The notes beneath the pieces are model-generated. The model was given only the letters and a program-made list of their open reading frames with translations, was not told where the DNA came from and did not search any database. Positions 26,993 to 35,808 of a DNA stretch of 64,000 bases are shown one piece after another. The DNA comes from Bacillus sp. UNC438CL73TsuS30 (lineage in GTDB: Bacteria > Bacillota > Bacilli > Bacillales > Cytobacillaceae): positions 124,001 through 188,000 of the forward strand of contig NZ_AXVA01000013.1 in NCBI RefSeq assembly GCF_000482325.1. The letters run 5' to 3'. The position numbers and the translations under genes are program-made. Position 1 is the first letter of the stretch. Every line of letters begins with the position of its first letter.

Positions 26993-27752
26993 CCACTTCT
27001 CTTCCTTCCTTAACTACCTCTACAAAAATATCACCAAAGTTTTCCTGTTGTTCAACATCAATTTCTTTTCGTTTAATCAGTTCTAAGATAGCCAAAAAAG
27101 TTACCACAACATGCTCTTTCTCCGGGTAGGGAAAAAGGTCATTAAAGTTTTTGCGGCCTTTTAAATGCTTTAACTCATCCATGATTTCGGACATTCTTTT
27201 TTCAATCGAAATTTCCTGACGTGTAATTTTTGTTGACATTGGACGCTGAAGCTTTTTTCTTCTTAGCAGTTTTTGAAACGCTGCGAGCATATCATAAAGC
27301 GAAACATTAAGTTCTGCTTTTTCGGGCTGTTTTTCTTTTGCAAAATCCGACAAATCACTGGGCGGCTTAGTATACATGAGGCCGCGTTCTTCTTCCATTG
27401 ACTTTAAATCATTGGCTGCTTCTTTAAATTTTCGATATTCAATCAACCGTTCAACAAGTTCGTCCCTTGGATCTTCTTCATCATAGTGTGCTTCGGTATC
27501 CATATCTTCCATTGTCTCTTCATTTTTTGGTAAGAGCATCTTGCTCTTGATTGCCAACAATGTAGCAGCCATCACTAAAAATTCACTTGCTATATCAAGT
27601 TTCAATTCCTTCATTGTATGAATATAGATTAAGTACTGCTCGGTAATTTGGGCAACAGGGATATCATATATATCAATTTCGAGCCGATTTATTAAATGCA
27701 GTAATAAATCCAATGGCCCTTCAAACGCATCAATTTTAACCTTGTATGGCAT
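26979..27752 (-). CDS. scpA: Segregation and condensation protein ScpA
   Basis: A 257-residue kleisin. The N-terminal [32 protein letters not shown] region (quoted partly) binds the SMC neck, the acidic middle is a linker, and the C-terminal winged helix ([17 protein letters not shown]) binds the SMC cap. It bridges the SMC heads in the condensin ring. The start ATG 27752 has only a weak ribosome box (GGTGAATAAC). First gene of the scpAB pair. Confidence 0.95.
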   Translation of the reverse strand: MPYKVKIDAFEGPLDLLLHLINRLEIDIYDIPVAQITEQYLIYIHTMKELKLDIASEFLVMAATLLAIKSKMLLPKNEETMEDMDTEAHYDEEDPRDELVERLIEYRKFKEAANDLKSMEEERGLMYTKPPSDLSDFAKEKQPEKAELNVSLYDMLAAFQKLLRRKKLQRPMSTKITRQEISIEKRMSEIMDELKHLKGRKNFNDLFPYPEKEHVVVTFLAILELIKRKEIDVEQQENFGDIFVEVVKEGREVVGNH

Positions 27753-27954
27753 TGTTATTCACCAGTATTCCTGAAAAATTCGTCGACTTTTTTCGACTAT
27801 TATAAGTATAGAGGAATCAGTTTCGTTATCCAATAGAAAAATCCCCCTTCTAGAATCGATATTAACCAAAATGTGATGTTTGCCCAAACACTGGACAAAT
27901 TCTCTACATATGATGTCAATGAACAAAGCAAATAATATTTAGGAGGTATTGAAT

Positions 27955-28041
27955 ATGGCTGACGGTTTTGGTGCTGGATTTGCGTTAATCGTAGTTCTAT
28001 TCATTTTATTAATTATTGTTGGTGCTTCTTGGGTTTGGTAA
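27955..28041 (+). CDS. YjcZ-family sporulation peptide (28 aa)
   Basis: A tiny gene, preceded by AGGAGG 8 bases upstream of ATG 27955. The peptide MADGFGAGFALIVVLFILLI continues IVGASWVW: a polar glycine-rich start and a single membrane-spanning helix. This pattern is that of the YjcZ/YuzK-like small sporulation proteins, which are abundant in Bacillus and expressed in the mother cell. A possible SigK-like pair lies upstream (CACT, then CATATGAT at about 27907), but that is weak. It is followed by a strong terminator. Confidence 0.75.
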   Translation: MADGFGAGFALIVVLFILLIIVGASWVW

Positions 28042-28052
28042 TGAATTAAAAT

Positions 28053-28064
28053 AGCGGAAGCGCC
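28053..28064. repeat. Partial end of repeat family B
   Basis: The 12-base AGCGGAAGCGCC equals the inverted right end of family B (compare 24249-24263 and 49844-49855) and is fused to the stem of the following terminator. Confidence 0.45.
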
Positions 28065-28065
28065 C

Positions 28066-28092
28066 AGCCTGCCTTTTGGCAGGCTTTTTTAT
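28066..28092 (+). terminator. Terminator after the 28-aa peptide gene
   Basis: An AGCCTGCC/GGCAGGCT stem with a 4-base loop followed by TTTTTT. Confidence 0.9.
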
Positions 28093-28177
28093 TTTAACCT
28101 TTTAATACTTCTAAAAGCAGGGATAACCTTAAATATGATAAACTAAATAGACGAAAAAGGCTAAGGGGGAAAGAAAG

Positions 28178-28705
28178 GTGTACCCAAAAGAATTTATTGA
28201 ATATTTGGTCCATTTCCATGGGGACCGTGATTATTTTGAATGCCATGAAATTCTTGAAGAATATTGGAAAAGAATAGACCCGGGGAATAAAGAATCCATT
28301 TGGGTTGGATTTATCCAACTGGCAGTAGCAAATTACCACCATCGACGGACCAATTTTATTGGAGCGAACCGAACTTTGGAAAAAGCCATTTCTATTTTTA
28401 AAAGCCAACCAGAAGCAGTTACCCAAGCGGGCTTGGAATATACCCTCTTGATTAAGGAATTGAATGATCGCTTATCAGAAATTGAAAAAAGAGCGCCCTA
28501 TGTTAGCATGCTGCTTCCTATTCAGGATTCCAACTTGCTGAATCAATGTATCCATCTATGTAAACAAACAGGCTTTCAATGGGGGAGACAAAGTGATCTT
28601 ACAAAAGCTTCATTGGTCCATCGGCATAAATTGCGTGATCGGACAAGTGTAATTGCTGAAAGAGAACATGCAATTAAATTAAAAAAAGGCAACGATAAAA
28701 TGTAA
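28178..28705 (+). CDS. ypuF: YpuF, DUF309 family protein
   Basis: A 175-residue protein whose N-terminal half carries the DUF309 signature: HGDRDYFECHEILEEYW near residues 14-30 and a hydrophobic helix with QLAVANYHHRRTN. The conserved His/Glu residues suggest a metal or nucleotide site, but the function is unknown. GTG 28178 follows AAGGGGGA. It is transcribed towards ribT and its stop lies within a bidirectional terminator. In B. subtilis ypuF also neighbours the scp/rib genes. Confidence 0.8.
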   Translation: MYPKEFIEYLVHFHGDRDYFECHEILEEYWKRIDPGNKESIWVGFIQLAVANYHHRRTNFIGANRTLEKAISIFKSQPEAVTQAGLEYTLLIKELNDRLSEIEKRAPYVSMLLPIQDSNLLNQCIHLCKQTGFQWGRQSDLTKASLVHRHKLRDRTSVIAEREHAIKLKKGNDKM

Positions 28706-28718
28706 TCGTTGCCTTTTT
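28681..28718. terminator. Bidirectional terminator between ypuF and ribT
   Basis: A GGCAACGAT/ATCGTTGCC stem with an 8-base loop, flanked by AAAAAA and TTTTTT, so it can end transcription of both convergent genes. Confidence 0.9.
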
Positions 28719-28724
28719 TGACAA

Positions 28725-29084
<360 letters not shown>

Positions 29085-29227
29085 TCATTATATTAAATAA
29101 ACCCCGTAATAATGTTCTATCTCTAAATAGTTTTACTAATTACAATTTATGTATTATATGTCTTAACAGCCCTACTTGCGCTCTTGTCAATCATACAAAA
29201 TAAATGCTTATTCATCAATCCCAATAT

Positions 29228-29326
29228 TTAGGAATGCTTAGGACCAATAAAGACCCAATAAATAATCCCCCAGATAATGGATAGGGCAATTAGGATAACA
29301 AACAAAAGCCAATTTCTTTTTTTCAT
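29228..29326 (-). CDS. Small single-pass membrane peptide (32 aa)
   Basis: An unannotated-sized gene preceded by an excellent GGGGGAAG box 6 bases before ATG 29326. The peptide starts MKKRNWLLFVILIALSIIWG, continues IIYWVFIGPKHS and ends: a basic N-terminus, one transmembrane helix, and a short polar tail. No relative is recognised. It sits between ribT and lysA on the same strand; 150 bases to ribT contain no other feature I can support. Confidence 0.6.
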   Translation of the reverse strand: MKKRNWLLFVILIALSIIWGIIYWVFIGPKHS

Positions 29327-29411
29327 TCAAGACTTCCCCCAAAGGATTGAAGATGCTTCCTACATTCTACACTATTTGACAAAAATAATCTATTTCTCTT
29401 TTGAACTGATA

Positions 29412-29443
29412 AAGGAATAAGCCGCCCGAAATGGGCAGCTTAT
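29412..29443 (-). terminator. Terminator after lysA
   Basis: An ATAAGCTGCCC/GGGCGGCTTAT stem with one G-T pair, followed by TCCTTTATC; the T tract is short. Confidence 0.75.
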
Positions 29444-30747
29444 CACTTGAGCGGCAAATCCAGTCTGATTAAATCTTCATAGGTTTCCCTTTTAACAACA
29501 AGTGCAGATTTGCCATTTTCAACAAATACAACGGCAGGTCTTGGCAGACGGTTGTAATTGTTTGACATAGAATAGCCGTAAGCACCAGTACAAAAAACTG
29601 CAAGGATGTCTTCATCCCCCTGTTTTGGAAGTGGTAAATCCCAGATAAGCATGTCACCAGACTCACAGCATTTTCCAGCAATAGACACGGTTTCATCCGG
29701 TTTCTCCAATGGTTTATTTGCTAGCACCGCTTCATACTTGGCTTGGTAGAGTGCAGGGCGAATATTATCACTCATTCCCCCATCAACAGCCAAATATTTT
29801 CTAACTCCCGGAACTTCCTTTGAGGATCCAATTTTATATAAAGTAATCCCAGAATCTCCTACAAGTGATCGACCTGGTTCAATCCATATTTCCGGCATTA
29901 TGAGCGAATAGCTGCTTACTAAGCTTTTTACTTCTTTAATAATTTCACTAACATATTGATAAGGAAGTAATGGTTCATCTTCCTTCGTATAGCGGATTCC
30001 GAAGCCTCCACCTAAATTCAGAACCTTTGCTTCGAAAGATAATTTGTTTTTCCACTCATTTAATTTTTCAATTAATTTTTCTGCTGCCAATAAAAATCCG
30101 GTTGTCTCGAAAATTTGCGAACCTATATGACAATGGATTCCTAAAACATCAAAGTTTTTAAATTGAAGTGCTGCAGATAATGCCTCCTCTGCTTGCCCAT
30201 TTTGGAGGTCAAACCCAAATTTAGAATCTTCCTGCCCTGTTAAGATATAATCGTGTGTGTGTGCTTCAATACCCGGGGTAACCCTTAATAAAATCTTGAC
30301 CATCGTATTTTTCTCATTACAAATTAATTTCAAGAGATCTAACTCATAAAAATTATCGACGACTATGCAGCCTATCCTATTTTCCAAAGCCATTTCCAAT
30401 TCTTCTCTACTTTTGTTGTTTCCGTGAAAATGAATTCGTTCAACCGGAAATCCGGCGGCTAAAGCTGTATACAATTCACCACCTGAGACAACATCAAGTG
30501 ATAAGCCTTCTTCCTCTGCAAGCTGAAGCATGGCAATCGTTGAAAAAGCTTTGCTGGCATAAGCGACCTGAGCTTGGACCTTTTGCTCCTCAAATGCCTG
30601 CTTAAATCCCCTGGCTCTTTCTCTAATTAATGCTACATCATAAACATATAGAGGGGTACCGTACTCTCTTGCCAAATCAATTGCATCGAGGCCGCCAATT
30701 TCCAAATTCCCCTTGCTATTTATTCCTGTAGAACCATAAAAATGCAT
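29443..30747 (-). CDS. lysA: Diaminopimelate decarboxylase
   Basis: A 434-residue fold-type III PLP enzyme making lysine from meso-diaminopimelate. PLP-binding Lys lies in QVAYASKAFSTIAM; HCHIGSQI, LNLGGGFGI and EPGRSLV mark the barrel; CCESGDML and GAYGYSMSNNYN mark the C-terminal substrate site. ATG 30747 follows GGGGGAGAGGG. It lies downstream of spoVAF, as in B. subtilis, with 160 bases between. Confidence 0.96.
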   Translation of the reverse strand: MHFYGSTGINSKGNLEIGGLDAIDLAREYGTPLYVYDVALIRERARGFKQAFEEQKVQAQVAYASKAFSTIAMLQLAEEEGLSLDVVSGGELYTALAAGFPVERIHFHGNNKSREELEMALENRIGCIVVDNFYELDLLKLICNEKNTMVKILLRVTPGIEAHTHDYILTGQEDSKFGFDLQNGQAEEALSAALQFKNFDVLGIHCHIGSQIFETTGFLLAAEKLIEKLNEWKNKLSFEAKVLNLGGGFGIRYTKEDEPLLPYQYVSEIIKEVKSLVSSYSLIMPEIWIEPGRSLVGDSGITLYKIGSSKEVPGVRKYLAVDGGMSDNIRPALYQAKYEAVLANKPLEKPDETVSIAGKCCESGDMLIWDLPLPKQGDEDILAVFCTGAYGYSMSNNYNRLPRPAVVFVENGKSALVVKRETYEDLIRLDLPLK

Positions 30748-30907
30748 TATTTCCCTCTCCCCCGCAATGACTCAAATTTAATACAAATGGCATCAATAAA
30801 TAAATAGACAGAATCTAAAAGATACTGCCTATCTTTACAATTTTAAATTAAAATTACTTTAGCATAACAGCGGAAAATCTGCAATTTTTTTTCATTTACA
30901 CTTTCCT

Positions 30908-32386
30908 TTACTTCGGTGGCTGGCGATATCTGTTGCGCGGATGAACAATACTTGGTCTAAGTAATGAACCCGGAATTGCTCTGCGTATAATAATGTGTAA
31001 AAACCCCTTAGGTTCAAACGGAAGGAACGGCCAAAAATATGGTGTATTAAACGCACGCATTTTAACAAGGAACAGAAACAAAAGTGTTGAACCAATAATA
31101 AAACCGGGAGTATGGAAAAAAGCAACCAATAAAAGCAGCGAAAGTCTCGCAATTTTGTTCGCTATACTTAGTTCGTAACTTGGTGTTGTAAACGTCCCAA
31201 TCCCTGCAACGGCAACATATAGAATAACTTCCGGTACAAAAAGACCGACACTGATCGCAATTTGCCCAATTAATGCCGCCGCAATTAAGCCCATCGCCGT
31301 TGACAACGGTGTCGGGGTATGAATCGCAGCAATCCTTAAGAATTCAATCCCAAAGTCCGCTAAAAATATTTGGATAATTACAGGAATGTTGGTTTGATCA
31401 TTAGGACCAATAAACGCAAGCTTTTCAGGTAATAAAGAAGGTTCTAATACAACCAGCAGCCACAGAGGCAATAAGAAAATAGAAGTCAAAACTCCTAAGA
31501 AGCGTGTCCATCTAACAAAGGTTCCCATTGCCGGAGACTCACGAAACTCTTCTGCATGTTGGACATGATGAAAAAATGTAGTTGGAGTGATAATAACACT
31601 TGGTGATGTATCAACAAAAATAACGATATGTCCTTCAAGAATGTGTGCTGCCGCTACATCTGCCCTCTCTGTGTACCTTACTTTTGGATAAGGGTTCCAA
31701 CCTTGTTTTAAAATAAATTCTTCAATGGTTTTATCCGCCATTGGAATCCCGTCAACATTAATCGAATTAATCTCTTTCCTAAGTATATTTAACAAATCAG
31801 GGTCGGCAACATCTTGTAAATAACATAAGGCCACATCAGTTTTAGAGCGAACGCCAACCTTATGCATTTCAAAACGGAGCCGCTCATCTCGAATTCTTCT
31901 TCTTGTTAGACCTGTGTTGAGAACAATGTTTTCAACAAATCCGTCACGAGCGCCCCTAACCACTTTTTCCGTATCCGGTTCTTGAGGGGACCTGCCCGGA
32001 TAACTTCTCACATCAATAACAAAAGCGGTGTCTTCCCCATCAACAACAATACCAATTAACCCAGACAGAACTTGGGTAACAACCTCATCCAATAACTTAG
32101 TTTTTTCAACGGAATGATTAAGCAATCTGTTTTCTATGATTTTAAAGACGTTTGTCGATAATTTTTCATGATCATTGATTTCAACTAATTCTTTAATTAG
32201 TTGGATGATCGCCATTGAATCAGTTAATCCATTTACAAAATAAATTTGAACCTCCGTTTTGAGGATAGATAACTTCCTTACCCCCAAATCAAAGGTTACA
32301 CCTAATCCAACTCTCTGTTTCATGTAATGTTCTACTTCATGAACGGAAACCGGGATTGGCCATTTTTGTTCCGTGCTATTTGTCAT
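30908..32386 (-). CDS. spoVAF: Stage V sporulation protein AF (GerA-like)
   Basis: A 492-residue membrane protein resembling the A subunits of germinant receptors: a soluble N-terminal part with [25 protein letters not shown] (partly quoted) and [22 protein letters not shown] core (here [17 protein letters not shown]), then about five transmembrane helices and a charged tail. It takes part with SpoVAEa in a spore inner-membrane channel linked to dipicolinic acid release. ATG 32386 follows AAAGGAG and overlaps spoVAEa by 11 bases. The frame is open another 35 codons upstream but without ribosome site. Confidence 0.93.
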   Translation of the reverse strand: MTNSTEQKWPIPVSVHEVEHYMKQRVGLGVTFDLGVRKLSILKTEVQIYFVNGLTDSMAIIQLIKELVEINDHEKLSTNVFKIIENRLLNHSVEKTKLLDEVVTQVLSGLIGIVVDGEDTAFVIDVRSYPGRSPQEPDTEKVVRGARDGFVENIVLNTGLTRRRIRDERLRFEMHKVGVRSKTDVALCYLQDVADPDLLNILRKEINSINVDGIPMADKTIEEFILKQGWNPYPKVRYTERADVAAAHILEGHIVIFVDTSPSVIITPTTFFHHVQHAEEFRESPAMGTFVRWTRFLGVLTSIFLLPLWLLVVLEPSLLPEKLAFIGPNDQTNIPVIIQIFLADFGIEFLRIAAIHTPTPLSTAMGLIAAALIGQIAISVGLFVPEVILYVAVAGIGTFTTPSYELSIANKIARLSLLLLVAFFHTPGFIIGSTLLFLFLVKMRAFNTPYFWPFLPFEPKGFLHIIIRRAIPGSLLRPSIVHPRNRYRQPPK

Positions 32387-32948
32387 GAAAACCGCTCCTT
32401 TCGAGAATAAGTTCAACCGCTTTTTTCGTAATCGGTGAGCCGAGCCTGTAATCGTCTCGCCTTGCCATTTTTCCGATATCGCCGATTCCAACTTTTAGCG
32501 GGACATCCAATTCATCAAGGCAGTAAACGGTATCCCCATTTATTTTGCCAATTTCCAGTTCCGGTATACCAGATTTATCTACCCCATAAGGAGTTAATTC
32601 ACCATCGCGATCAATACTTACATCAATCCTTGACCATTCTTCATGTCTTGACTTTGCAGCTACTGCGATAATTCCAAGTACCTCAATATCCTTATGTAAG
32701 GCAACATATTTCAGGGCATTCTCACCAGCACCCTCACCTACGATGCCACTATCATCAAACATCACCAACACCGGATCATATGGAGCTTTTTTTATTAATT
32801 GGATAAGCTCAGGACCTGTTAATTTGGATGGATTCCCATGAGACATAGAAATGCAGCGTCCGCCCACTTCCTTAGCAACATGCTCTACAGCTCTTTTCGC
32901 ATATTCATCCCCGTCAGTAATTAAGATCACGCGTCTTGGAGTGCTCAT
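32376..32948 (-). CDS. spoVAEa: Stage V sporulation protein AEa
   Basis: A 190-residue soluble protein with the start [21 protein letters not shown], the [19 protein letters not shown] loop and [34 protein letters not shown] ending (quoted in part), as in SpoVAEa. It is believed to work with SpoVAF in germination. ATG 32948 follows AAAGGACA. It directly follows spoVAB with a 32-base gap; spoVAC, spoVAD and spoVAEb, which lie at this point in B. subtilis, are absent. Confidence 0.92.
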   Translation of the reverse strand: MSTPRRVILITDGDEYAKRAVEHVAKEVGGRCISMSHGNPSKLTGPELIQLIKKAPYDPVLVMFDDSGIVGEGAGENALKYVALHKDIEVLGIIAVAAKSRHEEWSRIDVSIDRDGELTPYGVDKSGIPELEIGKINGDTVYCLDELDVPLKVGIGDIGKMARRDDYRLGSPITKKAVELILERSGFHDK

Positions 32949-32980
32949 GTTTGTGATGTCCTTTCATGGCTGAATTCATG

Positions 32981-33403
32981 TTATTGATGAATAAAATAAA
33001 TCCATTGAAATAAGGAACCAGCGACCTTCCCTAAAACAATTGCCATAATTAAATAGATGATTTCCTCATCCAAACGGATTCTTTTTGCAAGAATTGGAAG
33101 TACATTTAACACTTCCGTTAAGGCGCCTGCGAGCATCCCCACATAGACTCCCCCCGTTATACCAAGGGGAATCAAAAAATAAGCCGAAATACCTAAAATC
33201 GGATCTCTTAGGCTGACAGCTACCCCTGCAAGGGCCCCTATTACAACAGCCCATTCATATTGTTGTATCATTCTCCCAGTTTTTGATAATTGAGTTAATC
33301 TTGGAATAATCCCAAGTACAGTTAGAAATGCAACAAATCCTGAACCAACAGCCAATCCGCTTGCTAAACCGAAAAAGAGGACTGCTAAAATTTTAATCGT
33401 CAT
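32981..33403 (-). CDS. spoVAB: Stage V sporulation protein AB
   Basis: A 140-residue membrane protein with about four helices; GLASGLAVGSGFVAFLTVLGIIPRL (quoted partly) and ALTEVLNVLPILAKRI are typical of SpoVAB. It belongs to the spoVA set needed for dipicolinic acid handling in spores. ATG 33403 gives the B. subtilis-like N-terminus; ten upstream codons are open inside spoVAA. It overlaps the spoVAA 3' end by 11 bases. Confidence 0.9.
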   Translation of the reverse strand: MTIKILAVLFFGLASGLAVGSGFVAFLTVLGIIPRLTQLSKTGRMIQQYEWAVVIGALAGVAVSLRDPILGISAYFLIPLGITGGVYVGMLAGALTEVLNVLPILAKRIRLDEEIIYLIMAIVLGKVAGSLFQWIYFIHQ

Positions 33404-34031
33404 CAAGTTTCTTCGTACTTTCTTTGTTTTCATGAATGACCAAGTAATTATCTAAATCCATTTGATAATTAAACATTTCTACCTCAAGCGGACTGGGCTC
33501 ATCATTGATTCGTTTTTTGAATACATGATTAAAAAATATAATCATTCCTAAACCTAACCCAATGGAATAAGGAATTTGAAATAACCATGGCTTTGCCACT
33601 TTTCTACCGGTAATAATGGTATAAATTTTTTCCTGAACACTTCTCATGCTGACATCGTCATGAAAATTCATGATGGCCATGGCTGAACCAAAGAATAATA
33701 AAAACCAGATTAATAAGAATAAAGGAAGGGAAACTCCTTTTTTCTTTGTAATCACTTCGATAATCGTTTGTGCTGGCCCAACGGTTTGGACTTCCATATC
33801 AGGAAATTTTGCCGCTATTTGAGAAATCACTTTCATTACATCAATAACGACGATATTCCGATCTTTATCAGATATTCGATGTATGACGGTATTTTCCAAT
33901 TTAGCCATATCAGTTTCCGGGGCAATGATTTGAGCCACATCCTTCAGCATAATCACATCTTCAGGATTAGTTTTCACACGATTCCGCATGCGGATGTAGA
34001 TTGTTTTTTCCAAAACATTCACTTCCCACAC
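33393..34031 (-). CDS. spoVAA: Stage V sporulation protein AA
   Basis: A 212-residue protein with a soluble N-terminal domain (TIYIRMRNRVKTNPEDVIMLKDVAQI, quoted partly) and two transmembrane helices (about residues 103-121 and 150-170). First gene of the spoVA operon. GTG 34031 has GAGGAAA 7 bases upstream; a TTG six codons further (34013), behind GGGAAGTGA, gives an N-terminus closer to B. subtilis and is possible. A SigG-type promoter lies 20 bases upstream of the GTG. Confidence 0.9.
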   Translation of the reverse strand: MWEVNVLEKTIYIRMRNRVKTNPEDVIMLKDVAQIIAPETDMAKLENTVIHRISDKDRNIVVIDVMKVISQIAAKFPDMEVQTVGPAQTIIEVITKKKGVSLPLFLLIWFLLFFGSAMAIMNFHDDVSMRSVQEKIYTIITGRKVAKPWLFQIPYSIGLGLGMIIFFNHVFKKRINDEPSPLEVEMFNYQMDLDNYLVIHENKESTKKLDDD

Positions 34032-34050
34032 ATTGATTTCCTCGTATAAG

Positions 34051-34080
34051 TAGTATGGTTAATTGTTACCCATTTAATGA
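34051..34080 (-). promoter_or_regulatory. SigG-type promoter of spoVA
   Basis: TCATTAA (34080-34074) and CATACTA (34057-34051) on the minus strand, with about 16-17 bases between. CATACTA matches the SigG -10; forespore control of spoVA by SigG is established in B. subtilis. Confidence 0.65.
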
Positions 34081-34097
34081 AACCCAAAAATTGGTAC

Positions 34098-34136
34098 AAA
34101 AAAAGACCGCTTGAATCATAGATCCATTCGGTCTTT
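34098..34136 (-). terminator. Terminator after sigF
   Basis: An AAAGACCG/CGGTCTTT stem followed by seven T on the minus strand. The 5' arm lies in the last codons of sigF. It separates spoIIA from spoVA transcription. Confidence 0.88.
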
Positions 34137-34874
34137 CATTTGCATCAATATTTTTTTCTCGAGCCTTGAAACTTGAACCTGAGAGATTCCCAGCCTTAAG
34201 GCGACTTCCGATTGAGTTTGATCCTTATAATATCTTAAATAAACAATTAATCTTTCACGTTCATCCAATTCCCGAATCGCTTCTTTTAAAGCGATTTTAT
34301 CAAACCATTTACCGTCATTGCCATCGTCAATTTGATCTAAAAGCGTAATGGGATCACCATCATTTTCATAGACCGTTTCGTGAATGGAAGATGGCGTTCT
34401 GCTAGCCTCTTGGGCAAGAATGACGTCCTCTGGTGATAATTCAAGATATTCCGAAATTTCATTTACGGTCGGAATCCTGCCAAGCGTCTTCGATAATTCG
34501 TCTTTTGCCTTTCGAATTCGGTTGCCCATTTCTTTTAATGATCGGCTCACTTTAACCGTTCCATCATCGCGGATAAATCGTTGAATCTCGCCAATAATCA
34601 TCGGAACAGCATAGGTTGAAAACTTTACATCATAAGAAAGGTCGAATTTATCTACTGACTTCAATAAGCCAATACAACCTATTTGGAAAAGATCGTCTGG
34701 GTCATAGCCCCGATTTAAGAAACGCTGAACAACAGACCAGACAAGACGCATATTTTTTTCAACAATTAACTCCCTGGATACCTGGTCCCCATCTTGGCTC
34801 TTTTTAATCAGTTCTTTTACTTCGTGATCCTTTAAATACGGCCTGCTTTTATCGTTTTTGACCTCCACATCCAT
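34116..34874 (-). CDS. sigF: Forespore sigma factor SigF (SpoIIAC)
   Basis: A 252-residue sigma-70 family factor: region 2 with NRGYDPDDLFQIGCIGLLKSVDKFD (partly quoted) and KFSTYAVPMIIGEIQRFIRD; region 3; region 4 helix-turn-helix QTQSEVALRLGISQVQVSRLEKKIL (partly quoted). It is the first forespore-specific sigma factor, held by SpoIIAB until SpoIIAA is dephosphorylated. ATG 34874 follows AAGGAGA; a TTG two codons earlier is less well placed. It is the third gene of spoIIA. Confidence 0.97.
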   Translation of the reverse strand: MDVEVKNDKSRPYLKDHEVKELIKKSQDGDQVSRELIVEKNMRLVWSVVQRFLNRGYDPDDLFQIGCIGLLKSVDKFDLSYDVKFSTYAVPMIIGEIQRFIRDDGTVKVSRSLKEMGNRIRKAKDELSKTLGRIPTVNEISEYLELSPEDVILAQEASRTPSSIHETVYENDGDPITLLDQIDDGNDGKWFDKIALKEAIRELDERERLIVYLRYYKDQTQSEVALRLGISQVQVSRLEKKILMQMKDRMDL

Positions 34875-34886
34875 CGGCAAGTCTCC

Positions 34887-35327
34887 TTAATTGCACAGCA
34901 TTTTGCGAGATTGTAAATGCTTTCGTAATCTTACTTCGGTTCCTTTACCTGGCTGCGTGAGAACCTCGACCTCATCCATGAAATTTTCCATGATGGTGAA
35001 TCCCATACCGGATCTTTCCAAGTCCGGTTTTGTTGTAAATAATGGCTGACGAGCTTCCTCCACATCTACAATTCCAATTCCTTTGTCTCGAATCGTCATA
35101 TCAATTACATTATCCTCGATACTAACGTCAATATAGACAATTCCTTTTGAATCATTTTCATATCCATGAATAATTGCATTCGTTACCGCTTCTGATACAA
35201 CTGTTTTAATTTCAGTCAGTTCATCCATTGTCGGGTCAAGCTGAGCAATGAACGCAGCAACCGTTACACGCGCAAAAGATTCGTTTTGACTTAACGCACT
35301 AAATTGAAGATTCATTTCATTTTTCAT
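34887..35327 (-). CDS. spoIIAB: SpoIIAB, anti-sigma F factor and serine kinase
   Basis: A 146-residue GHKL-type protein kinase. Motifs: N box [16 protein letters not shown]1 box DKGIGI and the ATP-lid [16 protein letters not shown]. It binds SigF with ATP and phosphorylates SpoIIAA at serine. Two bases separate it from spoIIAA upstream and 12 from sigF downstream, giving the classical stoichiometric operon. Confidence 0.97.
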   Translation of the reverse strand: MKNEMNLQFSALSQNESFARVTVAAFIAQLDPTMDELTEIKTVVSEAVTNAIIHGYENDSKGIVYIDVSIEDNVIDMTIRDKGIGIVDVEEARQPLFTTKPDLERSGMGFTIMENFMDEVEVLTQPGKGTEVRLRKHLQSRKMLCN

Positions 35328-35329
35328 TT

Positions 35330-35680
35330 TTATGCAACCCCCAATTTTTGCAATGCGCAGTTTTCAGTCGGTTCCATTTTAATAATCTTAAATAAACCCG
35401 ACATATCGAATAACCTTTGTATTGCAGGGGAGATTGCACAAACAACCATTTCACCGTGCACCTGCTTAATTTGTTTGTATCTTCCTAAAATAACTCCAAG
35501 TCCTGAGCTATCCATAAAGGTCAACTGTTCCAAATTTAAAACAATATGACGAATTTCATTTCTTTCAATCGCATTTGCAGCCTGCTCACGGAGTTCGTCT
35601 GCTGTATGGTGATCTAGCTCACCGCTTAATCGAATACATAAAACATCATGTTTTATTTCTAATTCAATGTTAAGACTCAC
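35330..35680 (-). CDS. spoIIAA: SpoIIAA, anti-anti-sigma factor
   Basis: A 116-residue STAS-domain protein. The phosphorylated serine is in [20 protein letters not shown] (about residue 57-58), and [11 protein letters not shown] and [10 protein letters not shown] also match the family. Dephosphorylated SpoIIAA displaces SigF from SpoIIAB. GTG 35680 is chosen because AAGGAGG lies 9 bases upstream and the N-terminus (xSLNIE) matches B. subtilis MSLGID; the frame runs 12 codons further up, through the ribosome site. Confidence 0.96.
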   Translation of the reverse strand: MSLNIELEIKHDVLCIRLSGELDHHTADELREQAANAIERNEIRHIVLNLEQLTFMDSSGLGVILGRYKQIKQVHGEMVVCAISPAIQRLFDMSGLFKIIKMEPTENCALQKLGVA

Positions 35681-35713
35681 TATCCCTGGCCTCCTTAATC
35701 TGGTATAGTGAGT

Positions 35714-35743
35714 CAATTCGATGGAGGAGCATACATTTCCTTC
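35714..35743 (-). promoter_or_regulatory. SigH-type promoter of spoIIA
   Basis: On the minus strand GAAGGAAAT (35743-35735), 14 bases, then CGAAT (35720-35716): an exact match to RnAGGAWWW-N14-HGAAT. SigH drives spoIIA with Spo0A in B. subtilis. Confidence 0.8.
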
Positions 35744-35803
35744 TGTCGGGACAAAACTAGTCGTAATTCGCCAAAACTAGTGAATAATTCTGTATTTTCG
35801 ACA
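35744..35803 (-). promoter_or_regulatory. Spo0A boxes upstream of spoIIA
   Basis: A perfect 0A box TGTCGAA is read on the minus strand at 35803-35797. A second, imperfect and inverted box TGTCGGG is at 35744-35750, just upstream of the -35. Both fit Spo0A activation of spoIIA. Confidence 0.65.
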
Positions 35804-35808
35804 TATGT

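Noticed and set aside
27840..27954. SigK promoter before the 28-aa peptide gene
   Set aside because: CACT and CATATGAT are only loosely placed; too weak to list as a feature.
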